Below are positions 50,313-57,752 of a stretch of 64,000 nt of DNA, piece after piece. Under the pieces are notes generated by a model. The model searched no databases. It was not told the DNA's origin and saw only the letters and a list, made by a program, of their open reading frames with translations. The position numbers and the translations under genes are program-made. The stretch is from Streptomyces sp. NBC_00554 (GTDB lineage Bacteria; Actinomycetota; Actinomycetes; Streptomycetales; Streptomycetaceae). The number at the start of each line of letters is the position of its first letter. Positions within the stretch are counted from its first letter, which is position 1. The stretch is taken from NCBI RefSeq assembly GCF_041431135.1, contig NZ_CP107799.1, positions 8,246,001-8,310,000 on the forward strand. Direction: 5' to 3'.

Positions 50313-51173
50313 TCAGGCGTAGGTGTAGAAGCCCGAGCCCGACTTCCGGCCGAGGCGGCCCGCGTCCACCATGCGCTGGAGCAGCGGGGGAGCGGCGTAC
50401 AGCGGCTCCTTGTACTCCTCGTACATCGAATACGCGACCGAGGCCACCGTGTCGAGGCCGATCAGGTCGGACAGCTTGAGCGGGCCCATCGGGTGGGCGC
50501 AGCCCAGCTCCATGCCGTTGTCGATGTCCTCGCGGCTCGCGATGCCCGACTCGAACATCCGGATCGCGGACAGGAGATAGGGGATCAGCAGCGCGTTGAC
50601 CACGAAGCCCGAGCGGTCCTGGGCGCGGATCGCGTGCTTGCCGAGGATCTTCTCGACGAGCGCCTGCGCCCGGCTGAGGGTGCCCTCGGACGTGGTGAGC
50701 GCCGGGATCAGCTCGACGAGCTTCTGCACCGGGGCCGGGTTGAAGAAGTGGATGCCGATGACCTGGTCGGGACGGGAGGTGGCGACGGCCAGCCTGACCA
50801 GCGGGATCGAGGAGGTGTTGGAGGCGAGGATCGCGTCCTGCCGGGTCACCACCTGGTCGAGGACCTGGAAGATCTCCGTCTTCACCTGCTCGTTCTCGAC
50901 GACGGCCTCGATCACCAGGTCGCGGTCCGCGAACTCACCGAGGTCCGTGGTGAAGCTGAGCCGCGCCAGCGTCGCGTCCCGCTCCTCCTCGGAGATCTTC
51001 CCGCGCTCGGCCGCCTTGGAGAGGGAGTTGAAGAGCCGGGTACGGCCGAACTCCAGGGCTTCGCCGGTGGTCTCGGCCACCTTGACGTCGAGACCGGCGC
51101 GGGCGCACACCTCGGCAATGCCCGCTCCCATCTGTCCGCAGCCCACCACTCCGACGCGTTCGATGTCGGTCAC
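50313..51173 (-). CDS. 3-hydroxybutyryl-CoA dehydrogenase
   Basis: 286 aa, GTG start. NAD-binding GVVGCGQMGAGIAEVCARAG, then VIEAVVENEQVK, LASNTSSIPLVRLA, GIHFFNPAPVQKLVELI and GFVVNALLIPYLL; the C-terminal domain has GCAHPMGPLKLSDLIGLD and GRKSGSGFYTYA. Known: reduces acetoacetyl-CoA or oxidises 3-hydroxybutyryl-CoA in butyryl-CoA/PHB metabolism, cytosolic. Closely like Streptomyces Hbd/PhaB-related enzymes. Own transcription unit with a perfect terminator. Confidence 0.94.
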   Translation of the reverse strand: MTDIERVGVVGCGQMGAGIAEVCARAGLDVKVAETTGEALEFGRTRLFNSLSKAAERGKISEEERDATLARLSFTTDLGEFADRDLVIEAVVENEQVKTEIFQVLDQVVTRQDAILASNTSSIPLVRLAVATSRPDQVIGIHFFNPAPVQKLVELIPALTTSEGTLSRAQALVEKILGKHAIRAQDRSGFVVNALLIPYLLSAIRMFESGIASREDIDNGMELGCAHPMGPLKLSDLIGLDTVASVAYSMYEEYKEPLYAAPPLLQRMVDAGRLGRKSGSGFYTYA

Positions 51174-51341
51174 ATCGTCCCTTTCCGCTGATCATCGGCC
51201 TTGGCAGGTTCCCCGTTGTGCGGTGCCTGCTCCGATCGTGCACGTTACTCCCAAGTATCGATGATCGATCGTGCGGGTCGGGCATGCTGTGCGAGGAGAC
51301 GATCCGTGACCGGACGGATCCGTTGTGTAGGGGGTGTGGAG

Positions 51342-52550
51342 ATGGGGCGACTGTCACGTCGCGCGTTCGCATTGGCCGCGGCGGCGACGCTGTCGGGATT
51401 CGCGACCGCGGGAGACGCCGCGGCCGACACGAACAGGCCTCGTGCGGCGGGGGAGATGCGCGGGATGTGGCTGGCGACGGTCTCCAACCGCGACTGGCCC
51501 TCGCGCACCGGGCTGACCGCGGCACAGCAGCGCACTGAACTCCTCGCCCATCTCGACACGGCCGTACGCCGCCGTTTCAACGCCGTGATGTTGCAGGTGC
51601 GCCCCACGGCCGACGCGCTGTGGCCGTCGTCGTACGAGCCGTGGTCCCAGTACCTCACCGGAGTCCAGGGCAGGAACCCCGGCTGGGATCCGCTGGGCAC
51701 GGCGGTCACGGAGGCGCACGCGCGCGGCCTGGAACTGCACGCCTGGTTCAACCCGTACCGGATCGCCAACCACACCGACCCGACGAGGCTCGTGGCGAAC
51801 CACCCGGCCCGCGAGCATCCCGGCTGGGTCGTCCCGTACGGCGGGAAGCTCTACTACAACCCCGGACTGCCGCAGGTCCGCGCCTTCGTCCAGGACGCGA
51901 TGCTCGACGCGCTGCGCAAGTACGCGATCGATGCCGTGCACTGGGACGACTACTTCTACCCGTATCCGGTCGCCGGGCAGGTCTTCGACGACGACGCGGC
52001 GTACGCGGCGTACGGCGCGGGCTTCCCCGACCGGGCGGCCTGGCGGCGCGACAACATCGACCGGCTGGTCCTTGAGACGGCTGCCCGCATCAAGCAGATC
52101 CGGCCGGCGGCGCGCTTCGGGATCAGCCCCTTCGGGGTGTGGCGCAACGCCGCGACCGATCCGCTCGGTTCGCCGACTCAGGCGGGCGTGGAGACGTACG
52201 ACGATCTGCACGCGGACACCAGGAAGTGGGTCCGGGAGCACTGGATCGACTACATCTGCCCGCAGTTGTACTGGAACATCGGCCTCGCCGCCGCCGACTA
52301 CGCGAAGCTGGTGCCCTGGTGGGCGAAGACGGCCGAGGGCACTGGCGTGGGGCTGTACGTGGGGGAGGCGCTGTACAAGGCCGGTGATTCGGCGCAGCCC
52401 GCAGCCTGGCAGGATCCGGCGGAGCTGTCCCGGCATCTCACGCTGGCCGCGCGGTATCCGGAGGTGAAGGGGCACGTCTTCTTCGCCGCCAAGGAGGTCG
52501 GGGCGGACCGGATCGGTGCGATGGCCCGGGTGGTTGCTGATCACTACTGA
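51342..52550 (+). CDS. Tat-exported glycosyl hydrolase-like protein (GHL10/DUF187)
   Basis: 402 aa. Twin-arginine signal LSRRAFALAAAATLSG, then the GHL10 barrel: EMRGMWLATVSNRDWPS, FNAVMLQVRPTADALWPS, ARGLELHAWFNPYRI, AIDAVHWDDYFYPYP (catalytic-type Asp pair) and DYICPQLYWNIG. Known: a bacterial barrel family often linked to peptidoglycan or polysaccharide, activity largely undefined. Exported folded. ATG at 51342 has GGGGGTGTGGAG upstream. Confidence 0.88.
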   Translation: MGRLSRRAFALAAAATLSGFATAGDAAADTNRPRAAGEMRGMWLATVSNRDWPSRTGLTAAQQRTELLAHLDTAVRRRFNAVMLQVRPTADALWPSSYEPWSQYLTGVQGRNPGWDPLGTAVTEAHARGLELHAWFNPYRIANHTDPTRLVANHPAREHPGWVVPYGGKLYYNPGLPQVRAFVQDAMLDALRKYAIDAVHWDDYFYPYPVAGQVFDDDAAYAAYGAGFPDRAAWRRDNIDRLVLETAARIKQIRPAARFGISPFGVWRNAATDPLGSPTQAGVETYDDLHADTRKWVREHWIDYICPQLYWNIGLAAADYAKLVPWWAKTAEGTGVGLYVGEALYKAGDSAQPAAWQDPAELSRHLTLAARYPEVKGHVFFAAKEVGADRIGAMARVVADHY

Positions 52551-52566
52551 AGCGGGGGGATCACCC

Positions 52567-53178
52567 ATGGGTGGAATACGGTCGCGCGAGGCGGAGAACG
52601 TGCGGCAGGCATGGGGCCGTGTCACGCGATGGCTTGAGCGGAACGCTCCGAAGAACGCGGCGGCTCTGTGCGGACCCGCGACACCGAAGACGATCGTCGA
52701 TGCCGAAGCACGTCTCGGCGTGAGCTTCCCGCAGGAAATGTGGACGTGGCTGCTGACGAACAACGGCGTGCGTATGGCCGACGGGGAAGACAGTAGATTC
52801 GCCGCCCCTGGCAGCAGCTTCCTGCCCTCTGGGTGGCACTTGCTGTCCGTGGAGCAGATCGTGAACGTCCATGAATGGCGTACGGGAATAGCGGCAATGG
52901 AGCCGTCACAACATCCGGATCGCGAAACCCTGGCATGGCGCCACGACTGGGTCCCCTTCGCGGTGGAGACGGACTGGCTCTACGGCCGGTTCATCGACAC
53001 CAGCACAGGCATGCTGGGGAAGTGGAGCGACGGGGACCTGACCCGATTCGAGACGCACGCTTCACTGGCGGAGTACTTTCACTCCCTCGCCGACGACATG
53101 CGACAGCGCGCGACGGCCCAGGACGGCCGCCTCGTCTGGGGAACCCGCACAAGACGGCCGGCGGAACCCTCGCGCTGA
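52567..53178 (+). CDS. SMI1/KNR4 family protein
   Basis: 203 aa. Characteristic words: TPKTIVDAEARLGVSFPQEMWTWLLTNNGV and FLPSGWHLLSVEQIV, then DWVPFAVETDW. Known: SMI1/KNR4 domains are frequent as immunity proteins of polymorphic toxins, but also occur alone; no toxin gene is adjacent here. ATG follows GGGGGG. Cytosolic. Codon use is slightly less biased than its neighbours. Confidence 0.87.
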   Translation: MGGIRSREAENVRQAWGRVTRWLERNAPKNAAALCGPATPKTIVDAEARLGVSFPQEMWTWLLTNNGVRMADGEDSRFAAPGSSFLPSGWHLLSVEQIVNVHEWRTGIAAMEPSQHPDRETLAWRHDWVPFAVETDWLYGRFIDTSTGMLGKWSDGDLTRFETHASLAEYFHSLADDMRQRATAQDGRLVWGTRTRRPAEPSR

Positions 53179-53179
53179 G

Positions 53180-53374
53180 TCAGTGAGCTGCGTCCTTGTG
53201 GCGGATTTCGGAGTCCGGGCCCGGTGAGCACACTGCCTCGTGCCCGTCCTGGAAGCGGACGCGGTACGGGGGAGTGCCCTCCGTACCCAGTACTTCGACG
53301 ATCTCTGAGATCTTGTCCTGCTGCCCGACGACCCTGCCGTGCTGCACCAGCTGGTCGCCCTCGACTGCATGCAT
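53180..53374 (-). CDS. DUF1918 protein
   Basis: 64 aa from ATG 53374. Contains the DUF1918 words MHAVEGDQLVQHGRVVG, EIVEVLGTEGTPPYRVRFQDGHEA and SPGPDSEI. Small SH3-like protein of unknown function, common in actinobacteria. Convergent with the SMI1 gene, 1 bp apart. An upstream in-frame ATG at 53422 would add a poorly conserved stretch. Confidence 0.88.
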   Translation of the reverse strand: MHAVEGDQLVQHGRVVGQQDKISEIVEVLGTEGTPPYRVRFQDGHEAVCSPGPDSEIRHKDAAH

Positions 53375-53466
53375 CTGAACGGCCTCCTCGTCATCTGCGG
53401 GAGTAGCGGTCCGTGGTCGCAAGTCTACGACTGGTGGCGCCGGTTGGCCCGGCCCTTGCCCGTCCG

Positions 53467-54435
53467 TCAGTCCCTGGCTCGCTGGGTGACCGCGATGCAG
53501 ACCAGTACGGCGGCGGCCGTCAGGGGCGCGGCCGGTGTGAGGTGCTCACCCAGGAGCAGTACCGACCACACCAGTGTGAGCAGCGGCTGCGCCAGCTGCA
53601 ACTGGCTGGCCTTCGGGATCCCGATCGCCGCCATGCCGCGGTACCAGACGACCAGACCCAGGAACTGCGATCCGGCCGCCACCCACAGCAGCCCTGTCAC
53701 GCTGTGCGCGCTCAGGTGCACCGGCTCGTACGACAGCGCGACCAGTGCACCCGGCACCGTGAGGGGCAGACACAGGACCAGTGCCCAGCCGACGACCTGC
53801 CAGCCGGGCATGACCCTGGAGAGTCGTCCGCCCTCGGTGTAGCCGGCCGCGCAGATCAGCAGCGCGCCGAAGAGGTAGGCGTCCGCGCTGGTCAGAGCGC
53901 CACCGCTCTGCTGCACGGTGAACGCGATCACCGCGGCCGCGCCCGCGACCGCCGCCACCCAGAACGTCCGCGAGGGCCGTGCCCCCGTGCGCAGCGCCGA
54001 GAACAGCGCGGTGGTGAGCGGCAGCAGACCGACGACCACGGCCGCGTGGGCGGTGGTGGAGGTCTGCAGGGCGAGCGTCGTCAGCAGTGGGAAGCCGAGC
54101 ACGACGCCCGCGGCGACGACGGCGAGCCCCGTCCAGTGGCGCCTGACCGGCGGGGGCACGCGCAGCGCCAGCAGGCAGCCGCCCGCGATGACCGCGGCCA
54201 GGACGCTGCGCACGGCTACCAGGGACCAGGGGCCGAAGCCCTCCAAGCCCCAGGCGGTGGCGGGGAACGTGAGCGAGAAGGCGGTGACGCCGAGGGCGGC
54301 CTGGAGGGTGCCGGAGCGGTGGGAGGGCGCGGAGGCGACCGCTTCCGAAGTGGCGGGGAGCGCGCCTGCGGTGGTCCGGGCAGACGTGCGAACTGCTATC
54401 CGGGTATTGGCGGTAGCGTTATCCTTAACTCTCAT
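53467..54435 (-). CDS. EamA/DMT family transporter
   Basis: 322 aa. Ten hydrophobic segments in two EamA repeats: QAALGVTAFSLTFPATAWGLEGFGPWSLVAVRSVLAA, then VVVGLLPLTTALFSAL, and in the second half LLWVAAGSQFLGLVVWYRGMAAIG and LTLVWSVLLLGEHLTP. Known: drug/metabolite or amino-acid exporters. The N-terminal 35 residues are basic and Ala-rich. As called, its ATG shares two bases with the divergent MocR start (CATG), so a slightly downstream start is possible. Likely regulated by that MocR. Confidence 0.88.
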   Translation of the reverse strand: MRVKDNATANTRIAVRTSARTTAGALPATSEAVASAPSHRSGTLQAALGVTAFSLTFPATAWGLEGFGPWSLVAVRSVLAAVIAGGCLLALRVPPPVRRHWTGLAVVAAGVVLGFPLLTTLALQTSTTAHAAVVVGLLPLTTALFSALRTGARPSRTFWVAAVAGAAAVIAFTVQQSGGALTSADAYLFGALLICAAGYTEGGRLSRVMPGWQVVGWALVLCLPLTVPGALVALSYEPVHLSAHSVTGLLWVAAGSQFLGLVVWYRGMAAIGIPKASQLQLAQPLLTLVWSVLLLGEHLTPAAPLTAAAVLVCIAVTQRARD

Positions 54436-54445
54436 GAATGAGAGT
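54428..54445. promoter_or_regulatory. palindrome over both divergent start codons
   Basis: ACTCTCAT-GA-ATGAGAGT, 8-bp perfect arms with a 2-bp spacer, covering the ATGs of both the MocR gene (54434) and the EamA gene (54435). Inferred: autoregulatory GntR-type operator blocking initiation of both genes. Confidence 0.65.
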
Positions 54446-55870
54446 AGCAGTGTGGGCGGGCTGGCGAATCAGCTGCGGCGGGAGCTGGACCGATACTCTC
54501 CGGGTGGAAAGCTGCCGTCGAGTCGGGCACTCGTCGAACGGTTTCGGGTGAGCCCGGTGACAGTGTCGCGGGCGCTGGCGCAGCTCTCGGCCGAGGGGCT
54601 GGTCGTCACCCGGCCCGGGGCCGGCGCGTTCCGGGCGCAGCCGCGTGCCGCTGCGGAGCCCGCCGGGGACACCTCCTGGCAGGAGGTCGCGCTCAGCGCG
54701 GACGCCGCAACCGAACTCGTGCCGCGCACGGTGGACGCCTCCGGAGTCCTGGTCTCGCTCGCCGCTCCGCCGCCCGGTGTCATCGAGTTCAACGGCGGCT
54801 ATCTGCACCCGTCGCTGCAGCCCGAGCGGGCGATGGGCGCGGCCCTGTCCAGGGCGGGCCGCCGTCCCGGCGTCTGGGGCCGGCCGCCCGTGGAGGGACT
54901 CGCGGAGCTGCGGGAGTGGTTCGCGCGGGGGATCGGCGGTGCGGTCACCGCCGCCGAGGTGCTCGTCACGGCGGGCGGTCAGTCCGCGCTCACCACCGCC
55001 CTGCGCGCGCTCGCGCCGCCGGGAGCACCGGTACTCGTCGAATCGCCCACGTACCCGGGCATGTTGGCGATCGCCCGCGCGGCCGGACTGCGGCCCGTGC
55101 CGGTGCCGGTGGACGCCGACGGGGTGAAACCCGCCCTGCTCGCGGACGCCTTCAAGGCCACCGGTGCCCGTGTCTTCGTCTGCCAGCCGCTGTTCCAGAA
55201 CCCGACCGGCGCCGTGCTCGCGCCCGAGCGGCGCGGTGAGGTGCTGCGGATCGCGAGGGAGGCGGGTGCGTTCGTCGTGGAGGACGACTTCGTACGACGC
55301 CTCGTGCACGAGGACGCGGGCCCGCTGCCGCGTCCGCTGGCCGCCGAGGACCCGGACGGGGTCGTCGTGCACGTCGGCTCGCTGACCAAGGCGACCTCGC
55401 CGAGCTTCCGGGTGGGTGCGCTGGCCGCGCGGGGCCCTGTCCTGGACCGGCTGCGCGCCATCCAGGTCGTCGACACCTTCTTCGTGCCGCGCCCGCTCCA
55501 GGAAGCCGCGCTCGAACTCGTGGGCTCGCCCGCATGGCCCCGCCATCTGCGTGCCGTCGCCGCCGAGTTGAAGACCCGCCGGGACACGATGACCACCGCA
55601 CTGCGGCTGAACCTCCCCGAACTCTCCCTGCCCCACATCCCGTCCGGCGGCTACCACCTGTGGCTGCGCCTACCGGACGGCACGGACGATTCCGCCCTCG
55701 TCGCCGGCGCCCTCCGCGCGGGCGTGGCCGTCACCCCGGGCCGCCCCTACTTCAGCGCCGAACCCCCCGCCGCCCACCTGCGGTTGAGCTTCGCGGCGGT
55801 GGCGGGCACGGAGGAGATCACGGAGGGGGTACGGAGACTGCGGGCGGCTTGCGACGAGGTGCTGGGCTGA
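54434..55870 (+). CDS. MocR family regulator (GntR HTH fused to PLP aminotransferase domain)
   Basis: 478 aa. A GntR HTH (residues 7-70: LANQLRRELDRYSPGGKLPSSRALVERFRVSPVTVSRALAQL, key words KLPSSRALVERF and SPVTVSRAL) is linked to an aminotransferase I/II fold with the PLP lysine in VVHVGSLTKATSPSFRVG. Known: MocR proteins regulate PLP- or amine-related genes, sensing metabolites through the PLP domain. Divergent from EamA, the most likely target. The gene may be leaderless or nearly so, as the operator spans its start. Followed by a family B repeat. Confidence 0.9.
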   Translation: MNESSSVGGLANQLRRELDRYSPGGKLPSSRALVERFRVSPVTVSRALAQLSAEGLVVTRPGAGAFRAQPRAAAEPAGDTSWQEVALSADAATELVPRTVDASGVLVSLAAPPPGVIEFNGGYLHPSLQPERAMGAALSRAGRRPGVWGRPPVEGLAELREWFARGIGGAVTAAEVLVTAGGQSALTTALRALAPPGAPVLVESPTYPGMLAIARAAGLRPVPVPVDADGVKPALLADAFKATGARVFVCQPLFQNPTGAVLAPERRGEVLRIAREAGAFVVEDDFVRRLVHEDAGPLPRPLAAEDPDGVVVHVGSLTKATSPSFRVGALAARGPVLDRLRAIQVVDTFFVPRPLQEAALELVGSPAWPRHLRAVAAELKTRRDTMTTALRLNLPELSLPHIPSGGYHLWLRLPDGTDDSALVAGALRAGVAVTPGRPYFSAEPPAAHLRLSFAAVAGTEEITEGVRRLRAACDEVLG

Positions 55871-55874
55871 GATC

Positions 55875-56049
55875 TTTCAGCCCGTCCGGCGTTCGAGGAC
55901 GAGACCCGGCCATCCCGATCCCCCACCCACCCACGGGGGGGGTATTTCAGCCCGTCCGGCGTTTGAGGACGAGCCCTTCGGGCGACACGGGGGTCTGGGG
56001 GCGGAGCCCCCAGGTACGGGACGGGAAGGGGCGGAGGGGGCGAAAAACC
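55875..56049 (+). repeat. Streptomyces intergenic repeat, family B (copy 2)
   Basis: A short copy TTTCAGCCCGTCCGGCGTTC (from 55875) and a full copy from 55945 with CAGCCCGTCCGGCGTTTGAG, GACGAGCCCTTCG, GGGTCTGGGGGCGGAGCCCC and GGGGCGGAGGGGGCGAAAAA. Located after the MocR stop, before the GNAT gene. Confidence 0.8.
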
Positions 56050-56087
56050 GCTCGACCCCCGGCACCCTGACCTGCAACTCTCCCCGC

Positions 56088-56525
56088 ATGACCGATACGC
56101 AAAGCCTCCCCGAGGGCTACGAGATCTCCGCCGACACCGCCCGCATCGACGTGGACAGCGTCCACCGCTGGCTCTCCACCGACGCGTACTGGGCCACCGG
56201 ACGCTCGCGAGAGAAGCAGGAGCGTGCGATCGCCGGATCGCTCAACTTCGGCGTGTACGACGGAACTTCGGGGGAGCAGGTCGCATACGCACGCGTGGTC
56301 ACCGACGAGGCGACCTTCGTTTGGCTCTGCGACGTCTACGTGGCCCCATCGGTCCGCGGCAAGGGAATGGGCACCGCCCTGGTCGCCGCCGTACGCGACC
56401 ACCTCGAACCACTCGGTCTGCGCCGGATCCTGCTCGCCACGGCGGACGCGCACGGTGTCTACGAGAAGCTCGGATTCAAGGTCCTTCAGAGGCCGGACCA
56501 GTGGATGGCGCTCATGCTGCAGTGA
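56088..56525 (+). CDS. GNAT family N-acetyltransferase
   Basis: 145 aa. Acetyl-CoA-binding signature VAPSVRGKGMGTALVAAVRDHL (V-x-P-x-x-R-G-x-G) preceded by WLCDVYV, with the C-terminal VYEKLGFKVLQRPDQWM. N-terminal region ending VDSVHRWLSTDAYWATG resembles a small subgroup. Known: transfers acetyl groups to amines; substrate unknown. It starts 38 bp after the family B repeat and is followed closely by the histidine-phosphatase-fold gene. Confidence 0.9.
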   Translation: MTDTQSLPEGYEISADTARIDVDSVHRWLSTDAYWATGRSREKQERAIAGSLNFGVYDGTSGEQVAYARVVTDEATFVWLCDVYVAPSVRGKGMGTALVAAVRDHLEPLGLRRILLATADAHGVYEKLGFKVLQRPDQWMALMLQ

Positions 56526-56587
56526 GCCCGCGTGTACCCTCCGTAACCCCTCTTGACCTGCGGAGTTCCGCGTTCCACGATCACCGC

Positions 56588-57181
56588 ATGCATCTTCGGG
56601 TCACGTTCGTCGCCGCCGCGCGCAGCTCCTCGCTGCTCGCCGAACGCTTCGAGGACGACCGGCCGCTGGACCAGGCCGGCTGGGAGGAAGTGCAGCGCGC
56701 AGCCCCGGAGCTGGTGCCGCTGGCGGCGGCCGAGCTGCGCTACTGCTCACCGACGCCGCGCAGCCGGGCCACCGGGGACGCCCTCGGATACGCGCCGCTC
56801 GTCCAGCTCGCGCTGCGCGACTGCGACATGGGCCGCTGGCGCGGTCTCACGCTCGGCGAGGCGATGGCCCGAGAGCCCGAGGCCGTCGACAGCTGGCTTG
56901 CCGACCCGCGCTCCACGCCCCACGACGGCGAATCGCTGATGACCTTCATCGCCCGCGTCGGGAACTGGCTCGACACCCGGCCCGCCGACGACGGCGGCCG
57001 TATCGTCGCGGTGGCCGAACCGTCCGTGGTCCGGGCCGCCCTGGTCTACACCCTGAAGGCGCCGCCCTCGACGTACTGGAACGTGGACGTCCGCCCGTTG
57101 TCGACGATCACCGTGACGGGCCGTGCGGGGCGCTGGAACCTGCGCTTCGAGGGGGCCTACTCCCAGCCCTCGCGTGCGTAG
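56588..57181 (+). CDS. histidine-phosphatase-fold protein lacking both catalytic histidines
   Basis: 197 aa. The fold is that of the phosphoglycerate mutase-like superfamily: LRYCSPTPRSRATGDALGYAPL (the usual L-x-x-S-P-x-x-R-A-x-x-T-A), MGRWRGLTLGEAMAREPE and SLMTFIARVGNWLD. But the RHG motif at the N-terminus is VAAARSSSLL and the second H site reads VAEPSVVRAALV, so both catalytic histidines are absent. Known relatives are phosphatases; this one is probably inactive as such. Its last 25 bp overlap the convergent DUF6314 gene. Confidence 0.78.
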   Translation: MHLRVTFVAAARSSSLLAERFEDDRPLDQAGWEEVQRAAPELVPLAAAELRYCSPTPRSRATGDALGYAPLVQLALRDCDMGRWRGLTLGEAMAREPEAVDSWLADPRSTPHDGESLMTFIARVGNWLDTRPADDGGRIVAVAEPSVVRAALVYTLKAPPSTYWNVDVRPLSTITVTGRAGRWNLRFEGAYSQPSRA

Positions 57182-57615
57182 TCCGTGGTGAGGGCGAGAT
57201 CCTTCGCGGGGCCCGCCACGCGCCACACGGACCGCCAGTGGTGCTCGTCGAGAACGGTGAACTCGCCCCGGTAGAGGTCCGCCGAGCAGGGGTGGTCGGC
57301 GAGGCAGTACCCGGAGGTCAGGTCCAGGTCGTGGAAGGGGCGGCCGTCGGAGAACCGTACGGCCGCGGTGCCCGCGCGGTCTCCCGGCAGGAAGCGCAGC
57401 GTCCGCTCCGCCGGCCTGGGCGTGCCCTGCCATACGAAGGTCCCGGATTCGTGGTGCAGGAGACCCGTGTCCGCCGGGTTCTCCAGCGGTCCGAAAACCG
57501 TCGTCCCCGCGAAGTGCCCCTCCGCACCGCTCGCCAGATCCCGCACCGAGCGCTCCACCCGCCAGCTCCCGGCCAGGTACGCCAGCACGTCGGCCACTGG
57601 CCAGAACTCGCCCAT
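57157..57615 (-). CDS. DUF6314-like protein
   Basis: 152 aa from ATG 57615. Key words: WPVADVLAYLAGSWRVERSVRDL, GTFVWQG-type strand then TLRFLPGDRAG and RPFHDLDL-SGYC, ending TVLDEHHWRSVWRVAGPAKD; a lipocalin-like beta-barrel seems likely. Function unknown. Convergent overlap of 25 bp with the phosphatase-like gene. Divergent from the arabinofuranosidase promoter. Confidence 0.75.
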   Translation of the reverse strand: MGEFWPVADVLAYLAGSWRVERSVRDLASGAEGHFAGTTVFGPLENPADTGLLHHESGTFVWQGTPRPAERTLRFLPGDRAGTAAVRFSDGRPFHDLDLTSGYCLADHPCSADLYRGEFTVLDEHHWRSVWRVAGPAKDLALTTDYAREGWE

Positions 57616-57655
57616 CCCGTCCCGCTCTCCGTCACATCCGATGCTGCGCAACCCA

Positions 57656-57721
57656 TTGACGCGCTCTGACCCCCTCCCTATCTTGCCGTTCGAAGTGCTG
57701 ATCAGTGTCCGGCATTTCGAA
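57656..57721 (+). promoter_or_regulatory. GH51 promoter with twin TTCGAA elements
   Basis: -35 TTGACG (57656-57661), 17 bp, -10 TATCTT (57679-57684), an almost ideal vegetative promoter. TTCGAA palindromes at 57689-57694 and 57716-57721 lie at and just after the expected start of transcription, 27 bp apart. Inferred: sites for a sugar-responsive repressor. Confidence 0.6.
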
Positions 57722-57752
57722 CAATTCAAGACTACAGAGCCGCGGAGTATCC

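Noticed and set aside
52567..53178. SMI1 protein as immunity gene of a toxin system
   Set aside because: No polymorphic toxin, WXG100 or LXG gene lies next to it, so only the family name is given.
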